Of a DNA stretch of 64,000 bases, positions 23,576 through 33,297 are shown piece after piece (within the stretch, counting starts at the first letter, position 1; each line of letters begins with the position of its first letter). This stretch comes from Glycine soja (lineage: Eukaryota > Streptophyta > Magnoliopsida > Fabales > Fabaceae), in contig NC_041021.1 in the NCBI RefSeq assembly GCF_004193775.1, forward strand, positions 5,652,001 to 5,716,000, read 5' to 3'. The position numbers were made by a program, and so were the translations under genes. The notes below the pieces were generated by a model that was given only the letters and a program-made list of their open reading frames with translations, was not told the origin of the DNA and searched no databases.

Positions 23576-25497
23576 TGTCGCAACCTACCCTTCGGCGGGA
23601 GGGCGACGCGTGACTCGCGGGATGCGTGTTCCACGAAAGGAATACGCGCGGAGTCGCCACCAACGTTTATTTGAGGAAAACGTCGGAAAAACTGGAAAAG
23701 ACGCGATCTACGAACTTTTTAGTGAAAGGTTCGGGAGTTGTATTTACGCACGGGGAAGGTATTAGCACCCCACACGCCCGTCCCAAGGGACGGCAGCCTT
23801 TAATCGAATGTGCAAACATGACTTTGATTTTTATGTTCCCTTTTATGTTCTTATATCCTTTATACCCTTTTTATATTTTTCTTTTTGTGTGGTCGACAAG
23901 GGTGTTTCCCTTTGCTCCTACGTATTCCTCAATTGGGATGAGAAAATCAGACCTACGTAGTTCTTTCGGAACAAAGTGTTTGGTTAAGTTTGTTTTTGTC
24001 TTTTTTGCAAAATATGTTTTTATTGAACAAAAGGTCATTTAAGGTGTTGAACCATTAAACGGTCTTTTGATTTTGAAAGGGGAGAAACGTTAAGGCGTTG
24101 GACCATTAACGATCTCTTGTTTTTTGAAAGGAGAGAAACGTTAAGGCATTGGACCATTAACGATCTCTTGGGGTGGTCGACAAAAGCGGGGCTTTTGCTC
24201 CTACGTATCCTCAATGAGGAACTCAGACCTACGTAGTTCTTTCTTATCAAGTGATTCTTTTTTACTTAAGTGGTGATCATTTTAAGGCGTTGGACCTTAA
24301 AAATGATCCATTTTACTTAGTGAGAAATTGAAATGACAAACTTCAAAAGCCTATTTTTGTGGACGAGCTTGACTAGGCGAGTTGATTTTAGCCTTAGTTT
24401 CACTTTAGTTATTAATCAATTCGATTAAGAATGAGAAATCCCAAAGAGAAAACGTCCGATTGATTTTCCGCTTTATTTTACTAAAAGATGTTTTTTGATT
24501 ATTATATTATTTTTACCTCTTTTTTGATTTCCAACGTGGTTACGGCACGACCGAACGGTCGGAATTTATTTTAACCGAAGTTAATGGATAATACAATTCA
24601 AACGTTCGGTGGAAATTTATTTTATTTTTAAGTTAAGCGAGAAATGACTTAAGTAAAACGGCTTAAGCACGTCAAGAGGGGGTATAAAAAGTAAACAAAA
24701 CGAGAATAAAAATGCGCGAAACACAATGTGGACCACTACGGGTACATAGAATGAATCGAAAAGCTTGGTTCGAGGTACTTACCCGTTGAAGATCGAAGAA
24801 CGATGAAGAACGAATGAAGAACGTCGAAGAACGGTTGAAACCTTTGCGAGATTCCTCACGGAAAACGTTACGGAAACGTTTCGGAAGCGCCTCGGCTTAG
24901 ATTTTCTTCACGGAAACAATTTTTCCAAGCAAATTCGAAAGAGAGAGAAGTGCCTAAGGGGCTGGACCCCTTTCTTCTTCACTTCCTCCCCTATTTATAG
25001 CAAAATAGGGGAGGTGGTTGCCGCCCAGCTCGCCCAGGCGAGCAGGGTTGCTTCCTCCAGAAGCAACCGCCTTCTGGAGGAATCTTCTGGAGGGCCCAAA
25101 TGGGCCTGGGTGCTATTTGCACCCCCATTTTTACTAAGTACACCCCCCTCTGCTGTTTTTTGGTGATTCTTTTTTCGTAAAGTTACGGAAACTTACGAAT
25201 TTCGTAACGATACTTGTTTTCTTTCCGTAATGTTACGGAACCTTGCGGATTACATAATCATCCCCTTTTTGACTTACGGAATGTTACGGAACCTCACTTA
25301 ATTATGCAACGATGCTTCCATTTGATTTCCGGTGTGTCACGGAAACTTACGGATTGTGCATCAATATTTTTTGGTTTTTTCGGCATGTCCTGGAATTTCA
25401 CAAATTGCCTAATGATGGGTGCCAAGCACCTCACGAGGACCAAAGAATGGTCGCACGTCATCGAGCAAAGGTCCCCGGACGAAATTAGGGTATGACA
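23576..25497 (-). repeat. 3' LTR of element C
   Basis: 1922 bp from TGTCGCAACC to GGTATGACA. U3 is at the right (about 25010-25497), with repeated CGTAA/TTACGG motifs. The R-U5 leader holds the TACGTA pair twice (about 23919-23960 and 24202-24239) and GTTGGA-loop hairpins (24034-24308). Confidence 0.95.
24985..25043 (-). promoter_or_regulatory. Core promoter in element C 3' LTR
   Basis: The TATA box (TATTTATA on plus, 24992-24999) overlaps a perfect 12-bp inverted repeat: CCTCCCCTATTT (24985-24996), a 6-base spacer, and AAATAGGGGAGG (25003-25014). Upstream in element sense is GCTCGCC-CA-GGCGAGC (25028-25043). The same sequence is in the 5' LTR near 40212-40270. Confidence 0.75.
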
Positions 25498-25510
25498 GTT
25501 GCCCCTCTTT
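25498..25510 (-). other. Polypurine tract of element C
   Basis: AAAGAGGGGCAAC on the minus strand next to the 3' LTR, identical to that of element A. Confidence 0.85.
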
Positions 25511-26085
25511 ACTTGTCTTTTATTGGAGATAAAAGGAAAGTAAAGATAAGACACTAATTTCGTTCCTCTCGATTTGGCGAGAGTCGCGGGTGACCATAAA
25601 ATCTCCACATGCAAATGACTTGTTGTTCCCAAAATTTCACAAATTGCCTAATGATGGGTGCCAAGCACCTCACAAGGACCAAAGAATGGTCGCATGTCAT
25701 CAAGCAAAGGTCCCCGAAAATCAGTGTATGACACTAATTTCGCTCCTCTCGAGAGTCGCGGGTGACCGTGACTTGTCGTTCCTAGAATTTCACAAATTGC
25801 CTAATGATGGGTGACAAGCACCTCTCAAGGACCAAAGAATGGTCGCTTGTCATCAAGCAAAGGTCCCCGAAAATCAGTGTATGACACTAATTTCGCTCCT
25901 CTCGGTTGACGAGAGTCGCGGGCGACCATGAAATTTCCACATGTAAATGACTTGTTGTTCCCGGAGGAACAAAAGGTGCAGAAGACTATGTCAGCCTCTG
26001 CATGCTATCAAGCGTTCTGTCTTACAGATAGCAAAAAAATGTTTATACGGATAACCACTCGGGTATTTCCGCGTATCATCGGGCC
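25511..26085 (-). repeat. Partial LTR-end duplications in element C 3' region
   Basis: The segment AATTTCACAAATTGCCTAAT...CAAGCAAAGGTCCCCG, which is the terminal part of U3 (25393-25490), is repeated at about 25630-25720 and 25785-25875. Each copy is followed by CACTAATTTCGCTCCTCTCG. So pieces of LTR edge plus PPT-adjacent DNA have been tandemly duplicated inside the element. No genes. Confidence 0.75.
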
Positions 26086-26738
26086 CGCCGCCTCTGGATG
26101 ATACAAGGGTGCAGAATGACCAAACTTGGTCTCTGCTTGTCATCGGGCCCGCCGCCTCTGGATGACAAAAGGGTGCGAATAACCATAAGGTATCTCCGCG
26201 TATCATGGGTGCAGAATGACCAAACTTGGTCTCTGCTTGTCATCGGGCCCGCCGCCTCTGGATGACAAAAGGGTGCGGATAACCGTAAGGTATCTCCGCG
26301 TATCATGGGTGCAGAATGACCAAACTTGGTCTCTGCTTGTCATCGGGCCCGCCGCCTCTGGATGACAAAAGGGTGCGGATAACCGTAAGGTATCTCCGCG
26401 TATCATGGGTGCAGAATGACCAAACTTGGTCTCTGCTTGTCATCGGGCCCGCCGCCTCTGGATGACAAAAGGGTGCGAATAACCATAAGGTATCTCCGCG
26501 TATCATGGGTGCAGAATGACCAAACTTGGTCTCTGCTTGTCATCGGGCCCGCCGCCTCTGGATGACAAAAGGGTGCGAATAACCATAAGGTATCTCCGCG
26601 TATCATGGGTGCAGAATGACCAAACTTGGTCTCTGCTTGTCATCGGGCCCGCCGCCTCTGGATGACAAAAGGGTGCGGATAACCGTAGGGTATCTCCGCG
26701 TATCATCGGGCCCGCCGCCTCTGGATGATACAAGGGTG
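26086..26738 (-). repeat. 100-bp tandem array with three hairpins per unit (element C)
   Basis: Five full 100-bp units starting near 26205, 26305, 26405, 26505 and 26605, with partial units at each end, nearly identical. Each unit can form GCAGA...TCTGC with inner TGACCAA/TTGGTC, TGTCATC...GATGACA, and GCGGA...TCCGC with inner ACC/GGT. The identical open frames on the minus strand, repeating every 100 bp, are a by-product of the repetition. Confidence 0.9.
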
Positions 26739-27430
26739 CACGTCACATGACCTCAGGGTCAGTATGACAAAGATTATGGGGCGGCCGACAAAAGCAAAGC
26801 TCTTGCTCCTACGTATCCTCCAATGAGGAACTCAGACCTACGTAGTTCTGGATAACTTGTGAGACTTGAAAAGTCTCCATCGGAAAATGCTGACATCTCC
26901 GGAAAGGGCGCAGATGACCACATTGGCCTCTGCTCGTCAATCACACTTGGGGTCACTGAATGACGAGGTGCGGATAACCGTAAGGTGTCTCCGCGGGCTA
27001 CCAGCTCTTGAGTCATGGCAACAAAAGGCGGTGTGGTCGACAAAAGCGAGGCTCTTGCTCCTACGTATCCTCCAATGAGGAACTCAGACCTACGTAGTTC
27101 TGGATAACTTGTGAGACTTGAAAAAGTCTCGGTGTTTTCTCCACTAAAACGCAAACATGCTTTAGCAAAGAGACAAATATTCCAACTGATTTAGAGCAGC
27201 ATATGCTTTTTGAGTGAAAAACAATGCGTCTGCCGGGGAAGGAGAGTCTGCTGATGAAATCTCCCATAACCATAAATGAGATTTTGGATGTTAGCATTTC
27301 GTTTCTAAATGACCATTTAGAGGAAACACTGGGTTCGACAAAAATAGAAGAAATCCACTCAAAGTGTATCAATCTCGCACAGGTAAGTGTTTCATCCTAA
27401 TTCTGAACCATAGATATGTCATGACTTGAC
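26739..27430 (-). other. Element C A-like 3' region with TACGTA pairs
   Basis: Two copies of CTCCTACGTATCCTCCAATG...GACCTACGTAGTTCTGG (about 26806-26850 and 27058-27102). They are followed by sequence matching element A 2285-2600 (GAAACACTGGGTTC block at 27323 and 2507). No coding content. Confidence 0.65.
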
Positions 27431-28390
27431 TTCGCAAATTATTTCCTATCAAATCAAAAATTACATGCGTGATCATGGATCAAATAGGACTTCCCTTGGG
27501 AATGGGTTCTTTTGGTGGTTTCTTCTTTCGGCTTTTGTGTATTTTTGGCTTTTGATCTTCCTGGCTTTTTCTTTTTCTGTGTTTTTTTTGTTTAGTGCGG
27601 GGCGAGAAAAAAAGGGTCGCTAGCGCACGGGATTTTGGTTGGTAATTAAAGGGAGAAGACCATTTTAGGTCGTGGTTTCCTTTCCTTCCTTTTTTGTTCA
27701 TTTGGTGACAATTCTGTATTGTTCAGATATTGTCCGGTCCAAAGACCTCTCTGCACATTTCTTCTGTTTTCTTTCGATCCTTGATCAGGAGCTTTCTTTC
27801 CTTCTTTTCTCTTTTTTCTTTCTCCCATTCTTTGATTGGGAATTTTCTTTCTTTTCTTTTTGCTTTCTCCCACTCTTTGATTGGGGAATTTTCCTTCTTT
27901 TCTTTTTGCTTTCTCTTTGATTGGAAATTTTCCTTCTTTTCCTTTTAGCTTTCTCTTTGATTGGAAATTTTCCTTCTTTTCCTTTTTGCTTCCGAGGGTA
28001 AGGATTATGGTGAGTCAGGATTTTGGCTCAAGGTTTGTAGAATGGCTAGACATGATACATGTCGGGGTTTGGTTTGGCTCAAGGATAAAAGGGATGCCCC
28101 ACATTATTTCCATGACACAAATGCAAAAATGATGATTTGGAAACTTTATGCAAAACTGGTCATGCATGCATCTACGCGGACACTCAAATGTCAAATTTTT
28201 ATGGTCATGTGATGCTAGGGCTCAGGATTCATTTCCTCTATTTTAATCAACCCAATGTTTCCAAAACATGTTCTTTTATCAATTTGGGCATTCATCCGAG
28301 TCCATTTCGGGCGTCCGGGGAAATTTCACAGCATTCACCCTTCAGGTGTAGACACGTTTTTTCAAAAATCGGTTATGATCAATGAATGAA

Positions 28391-28421
<31 letters not shown>

Positions 28422-28560
28422 AGTTGGAAATCATCTCTTTTCAAAAGCATGTCGGTTTTTCAGCTAGACAACTTATTTTTCTTTTTTCTCCTTCTTTTTT
28501 TTTTTTATCATTATCATTTGTTTATTTCTTTTTCTTGTTTGTTTTTTTTTTTCTTCTTTT
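27431..28560. repeat. Pyrimidine-rich region with short tandem repeats (element C)
   Basis: Long C/T runs. A 40-47-bp unit CTTTGATTGGAAATTTTCCTTC is repeated about four times (27829-27990). Poly-T tracts lie at 28388-28413, 28493-28507 and 28535-28568. Serine/phenylalanine-rich frames here reflect base composition. No gene. Confidence 0.7.
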
Positions 28561-28980
28561 TTTTTTTTCATGAGGTATTTTGCTACCTAAACATGTGCAT
28601 ATTTTTGTGAGGTATTTTTGCTATATACATGCATATCCAAGGTATCTTGCCACCTAAACATACATATATATGTTTTGTGAGGTATTTTTTTGCTACATAC
28701 ACGCACATCTAAGGTATCTCTCTACCTAAACATACATATATATATTTTGTGAAGTATTTTTTTGTTTACATACATGCATATCTAAGGTATCTTTCTACCT
28801 AAACATACATATATATATTTTGTGAAGTGTTTTTTTGTTTACATACATGCATATCTAAGGTATCTTTCTACCTAAACATACATATATATATTTTGTGAAG
28901 TGTTTTTGTGTTTACATACATGCATATCCAAGGTATCTTTCTACCTAAACATACATATATATATTTTGTGAGGTATGACT
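28561..28980. repeat. About 77-bp tandem repeat (element C)
   Basis: Roughly five units containing GAGGTATTTTTGCTACATACATGCATAT, AAGGTATCT, CTACCTAAACATACATATATAT. A looser version with GCTACCT and TATATA is in element A at 2690-2830, so the region is shared and expanded here. Confidence 0.8.
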
Positions 28981-29289
28981 ACCTTCCGAGCTTGCGCTTG
29001 TTTTATCTAAATCCCCAGGATCATGAGCAACTAGGTGCATCCTACTATAAAAAGTGATCAAATAACAAGCATTGATTTAAAAGGTACTAGGTTGCCTCCT
29101 AGTAGCGCTTCTTTAACGTCTTTAGCTGGACGCCTTATGACTTGTCGGTCACTGACCTAGTACTTTGCTTACCTTTGGCTTTGGACTTGGTAGCCCGCTG
29201 GTCGACCATGTGTTGTAGGCAACGCTCTAACCTTTTTGCGGATGAGCTGAGGTGAACTCTAGAGGTGGTGGCGGTGTGTCTATTGCCCG
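28981..29289 (-). other. A-like 3' segment in element C
   Basis: 29070-29165 parallels element A 3690-3790 (a run of AAAGGTACTAGGTTGCC type, then GACTTGTCGGTCACTGACC). No open frame of note. Confidence 0.55.
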
Positions 29290-29770
29290 CTACCGGCCAT
29301 CCCAATGCTGCTGTGGTGTTTCGCCCTGCGCCTGCCTAGGGACGCAGTACTTCTTAATGAAAGCTCGATCAGTAGGGGGCCTGATGCCCTTGCTGGAGGT
29401 TACAGGTACTCTGTAGAACTGACAGAGACCCGTAATTAGAGCTTGACAACTCCAAGACCCTGTTGGACTTCTTCGGGTCCACTGGGTGTCTTGCAGGTGC
29501 GATCCCTGCAAACAATTGATGAAATCAGAAATCAGTTGAGCGATGTGCATACTTACCTATGATGACATAACCTTGCCGGGGGGGTACGGGCATCCTGTAG
29601 GACTGATAGAGGCCCGTAACCAGAGCTGGAAACCCCAGGGCCCTGTTTGACTTTTTCGGGTCCACTGGGTGTCTTTGTGGGTGCGATCCCTACAAACAAT
29701 AGATGGTATCAGAAATCAGTTGAACCATATGCATACTTACCCACGTCGGGACGACACAGACCAACTGATA
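29290..29770 (-). pseudogene. Fragments of a plant transposon-protein ORF, tandemly duplicated (element C)
   Basis: The minus-strand piece 29290-29550 includes QALITGLCQFYRVPVTSSKG and RPPTDRAFIKKYCVPRQAQG. I recognise these from the widespread legume protein annotated as putative plant transposon protein (Pfam Transposase_32 type). About 175 bp of it, with flanking CATACTTACC, is repeated at 29575-29740 with roughly 15% divergence. The fragment has no start and no complete domain. Function unknown. Family name is from memory. Confidence 0.6.
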
Positions 29771-30059
29771 CTTTTGCAGGGGGAGATTGGCATTGCGGTC
29801 GCTGGGCAGAATGTTGCTAAGTAGCAATGTCATCTATATCTGTGTAAGAGTGGTCATGTTGGTGCGCATGATCCGCACTCGTCTCTTTGCAGCGGCACGG
29901 GTGAAATCTTGCCCCGGTATGCATAGTAGCTGTGTGATAGCCTCCCTCTCTGGTTGTGCTCGCACAGTTGGCCGTCCTCCAATATCAGGGGGTGGCCCAG
30001 GAACCGTTAAAAGGAAACTACTGGTCCCTTAACCGGGAGTGCAAGTCTTGGTTAAGCAT
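29771..30059. other. Spacer with no recognised content (element C)
   Basis: Non-repetitive; an 81-residue frame at 29787-30032 shows no motif. It may be further decayed remains of the fragment to its left. Confidence 0.4.
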
Positions 30060-31255
30060 TTAAGGATAGAGGACCTTAAATTCTCTTAAGGTGCGGATGT
30101 GGAGCACACTGAAAATGAGGACACGTAGCCCTCTAAAGATGAGGGCGTGCAACCCTCTCAAGGCGAGGATGTATAGTCCTCTGGAGGTGAGGGCGTGTAG
30201 TCCTCTCAAGGTGAGGGCGTGCAACCCTCTGTTGGCGAGGACGTGTAGTCCTCTAAAGGTGAAGGCGTGTAGCCCTCTGTTGGCGAGGACATGTAGTCCC
30301 CTAAAGGTGAGGGCGTGTAGCCCTACAAAGGTGAAGACATGTAGTCCTCTGAAGGTGAGGGTAACTAGTACCCAAGGCAAGGGCGAGTAGCCCTCTCAAG
30401 GCGAGGACGTGTAGTCCTCTGGAGGTGAGGGCGTGCAGCCCTCTGATGGTGAGGGCGTGTAGCCCTCTGAAGGTGAGGGTAACTAGTACCCAAGGTGAGG
30501 ACGTGTAGCCCTCTCAAGGCGAGGACGTGTAGTCCTCTCAACGGTGAGGGTAACTAGTACCCAAGGTGAGGACGTGTAGTCCTCTCAAGGCGAGGACATG
30601 TAGTCCTCTAGAGGTGAGGGTGTGCAGCCCTCTGATGGTGAGGACGTGTAGTCCTCTCAAGGCGAGGACGTGTAGTCCTCTCAACGGTGAGGGTAACTAG
30701 TACCCAAGGTGAGGGCGTGTAGCCCTCTCAAGGCGAGTACATGTAGTCCTCTAGAGGTGAGGGCGTGCAGCCCTCTGATGGTGAGGACGTGTAGTCCTCT
30801 CAAGGCGAGGACGTGTAGTCCTCTCAACGGTGAGGGTAATTAGTACCCAAGGTGAGGGCGTGTAGCCCTCTCAAGGCGAGGACATGTAGTCCTCTGATGG
30901 TGAGGGCGTGCAGCCCTCTGATGGTGAGGACGTGTAGTCCTCTCAAGGTGAGGACGTGTAGTCCTCTCAACGGTGAGGGTAACTAGTACCCAAGGTGAGG
31001 GCGTGTAGCCCTCTCAAGGCGAGGACATGTGGTCCTCTGAAGGTGAGGGCGTGCAGCCCTCTGTTGGCGAGGACATGTAGTCCTCTCAAGGCGAGGACGT
31101 GTAGTCCTCTCAAGGCGAGGACGTGTAGTCCTCTCAAGGCGAGGACGTGTAGTCCTCTGGAGGTGAGGGCGTGCAGCCCTCTGATGGTGAGGACATGTAG
31201 TCCTCTCAAGGCGAGGACGTGTAGTCCTCTGAAGACCAGGGTACTAGTACCCGAG
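30060..31255 (-). repeat. 24-bp hairpin array (element C)
   Basis: About 48 units of 24 bp, with consensus GGCGAGGACGTGTAGTCCTCTCAA. Each unit holds a 6-bp stem around a 5-base loop. Two interchangeable stems occur, GAGGAC/GTCCTC and GAGGGC/GCCCTC, plus GGGTA/TACCC in the spacer-like units. Higher-order periodicity is visible, as blocks ending GGTAACTAGTACCCAAGG recur. Because 24 is a multiple of three, long frames open on both strands; they are not genes. Confidence 0.9.
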
Positions 31256-32076
31256 GGTCCATCCTTATGAGAAAGCAAGAGATCGACTCATCGAGAGAGC
31301 CGGTCATCCTAAATTCAAAAGATTTGGACATTTAGATGTAGGGAATCTATGTAGTTAACATGATTTTGAGGGATGCAGATGCATGCAACCTTTGTTGTGA
31401 AATTTGGGTAAATGCGGACTTTATATGAAACAATGCAATGTAATGGAAAGTTGTACAATGTTCATGGCATTCTTTCCCTATTTTGTGATTTTGATTTTGA
31501 TTTGATTTTTTGGAAAACACAGATTGACTGTCCTTTTGAAAGAGGTGATAATTCATGCAACCTCATCCTATCTTTTTGCAAATCTCTCCGGGAACTCCCT
31601 CAGAGTGTGTGTTCTGTTTGATTTAGTCACTTGACCATTTTGGAGTGACGGCAATGGAGTCGTTTGATGTTTGATCAATCCATTGAAAACCTAGGGTTTG
31701 TCCCCCTCCTTTTTTGTTAAAAACATCGATGGGTGAGAACTTTTGATCGGCCCCTATGTTCACTTGAGGCTCATGCACGGTGCCCCTCATTGCCCCAGTG
31801 TAAGGCTTTGAGGTACCAATCGTTGTCTTTCGTCATGACCTTGTAGCTGGGAACCTATTGAGTGAGAACTTCTAATCTGCCCCTAGGTTCGTTTGAGGTT
31901 TATGCATGGGGCCTTTCATTGCCCCAGTGTAGGGCTTAGAGGTACCAATTGTTGTCTTGTTTTCACAACCTCGTAGTAAGGAAGAATGAAAGACGCAATT
32001 GATTCTTGCAAAAAGAATTTTTCAAGGACGAGAAATAGTTGAAGGATTTTTCAGTTGATGGATTAAGTCAAATGAC
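31256..32076 (-). other. B-like 3' region of element C
   Basis: Parallels element B 19380-21170: GAGAAAGCAAGAGATCGACTC, GGGATGCAGATGCATGCAACC. The block GAGGCTCATGCACGGTGCC occurs here twice in diverged form (31740-31850 and 31855-31990). No coding content. Confidence 0.65.
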
Positions 32077-32081
32077 TCCTA

Positions 32082-32817
32082 TGTAGAAGCAAGATGTTTT
32101 GATGTCTTGATGATGCCAAAGGATCAAGTGCTTCTAAGTTTTATTCAAGAATAGAATCCAAGAAAATCAAGATATATGATCAAGTTGATCTCTAGAATCT
32201 TAGGAAGAAGTTTCCAAATTGAAGAAGCAAAAGGTTTGACCAAGGAATTCTATCCTTTCAAATTGAGATTTGCTCTCTGGTAATCGATTACTAGCAGTTT
32301 GAAAATGTTTTAATTCAAATTTTTAAAACCTGTAATCGATTACATAAGTCTTGTAATTGATTACCAGAGGGGATTTTCAGAAAATAATTTCCAAGAGACA
32401 TATCTATTCAAATGTTTTATGAATGGCCATTCAAATGTTTTAAAGAGAGTTTTCATTGCCCAAACAATTTTATCCTCTCGAAAGATCAAGAGTTTTTCTG
32501 AACTGAAATGTCTTATCCTCTCAAAAAAGACTCCTTGGTCAACCACTTGCTTATTCAATAAGGAATTTTTGATTGATCTTCATTTTACAATCTACCTCTT
32601 TTACGAGAGACCTCTTCTTCTCTTCTTCTTATTTCTGAAAAGGGATTAAGAGACCGTGGGTCTCTTGTTGTAGAGGATTCCTGAACACAAGGGAAGGGTT
32701 ATCCCTGTGTGCATTGTTAATCCGAAAAGAGAGAGTGATAGTTCAATTGGGGAATAGTCTTTGCATCTTAATTCAACCCCCCTTTTTCTTAAGGTAACTG
32801 AGGCCATTTGTCCAACA
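32082..32817 (+). mobile_element. Solo copia-type LTR, 736 bp, in element C
   Basis: Begins TGTAGAAGCAAG and ends TTTGTCCAACA. Flanked by TCCTA at 32077-32081 and 32818-32822, a 5-bp duplication. The same flanking sequence is uninterrupted in element B near 21175. It ends like the D-type LTRs (AATTCAACCCCCC ... CCAACA) and has GTAATCGATTAC motifs (32279, 32331) and near-3' hairpins AAGAGACC/GGGTCTCTT (32648-32667) and CACAAGGGA-AGGGTTA-TCCCTGTG (about 32685-32710). Confidence 0.92.
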
Positions 32818-32822
32818 TCCTA

Positions 32823-33297
32823 TTCTTGATAACTCACTTCTCTCTAAAAAGAAAAAATGAGGTCACATGAACGTCTATATTTTTACTTGAAAACATAGTC
32901 AATCAAATGCCTTTTTATTTTTTTATTTTGAAACTTATTTTTTTATCTTGAAACTTATTTGTTTTGAACTTTGCTCGTTGTTTTACGGCACCCCCACCAA
33001 TGTGCAAGACGAGTAATCTCTGATTGAACGGTCTTGGAAGTCAACACTCAGGAGCGCAGGTTGCTTGAGCAAACAGACCAATGGCTTACACCCACATTCC
33101 GGTGAAAGTTGAATAAGCAAACATGCGTTTGTGAGAGGATGAGGGACAAAGATATCAACTTTATCCATTTCATTTAACATTGTAGCTGTGGTTTACAATA
33201 ATGGCATAAACTTGGAAACCCTGATGAGTCATTAGGGACACCTAACAACAGCTTTCAAAATTGCCCCATGTGTGGCATCTCTTGTCAATGTCAGGAT
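32823..33297 (-). other. Element C region downstream of gag
   Basis: Non-coding in element sense, matching element B 21180-21540 and, inverted, element F 62800-63000. It includes the block around GCTCCTGAG/CTCAGGAGC (33048). Confidence 0.6.

Noticed and set aside
26076..26733. Repeated minus-strand frames of 67 codons spaced exactly 100 bp
   Set aside because: By-product of the 100-bp tandem array; the frame crosses units and has no domain.
27672..28132. Phenylalanine/serine-rich plus-strand frames
   Set aside because: Produced by pyrimidine-rich short repeats; no signal peptide plus domain arrangement and frames overlap in all registers.
26086..31255. CRISPR-like repeat arrays
   Set aside because: Units are contiguous with no unique spacers, and the genome is a plant.
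30091..31278. Long open frames on both strands with repeated CSPLKART or GLHVLALR octapeptides
   Set aside because: They follow from a 24-bp repeat whose length is a multiple of three; no start context or conserved domain, and both strands are equally open.
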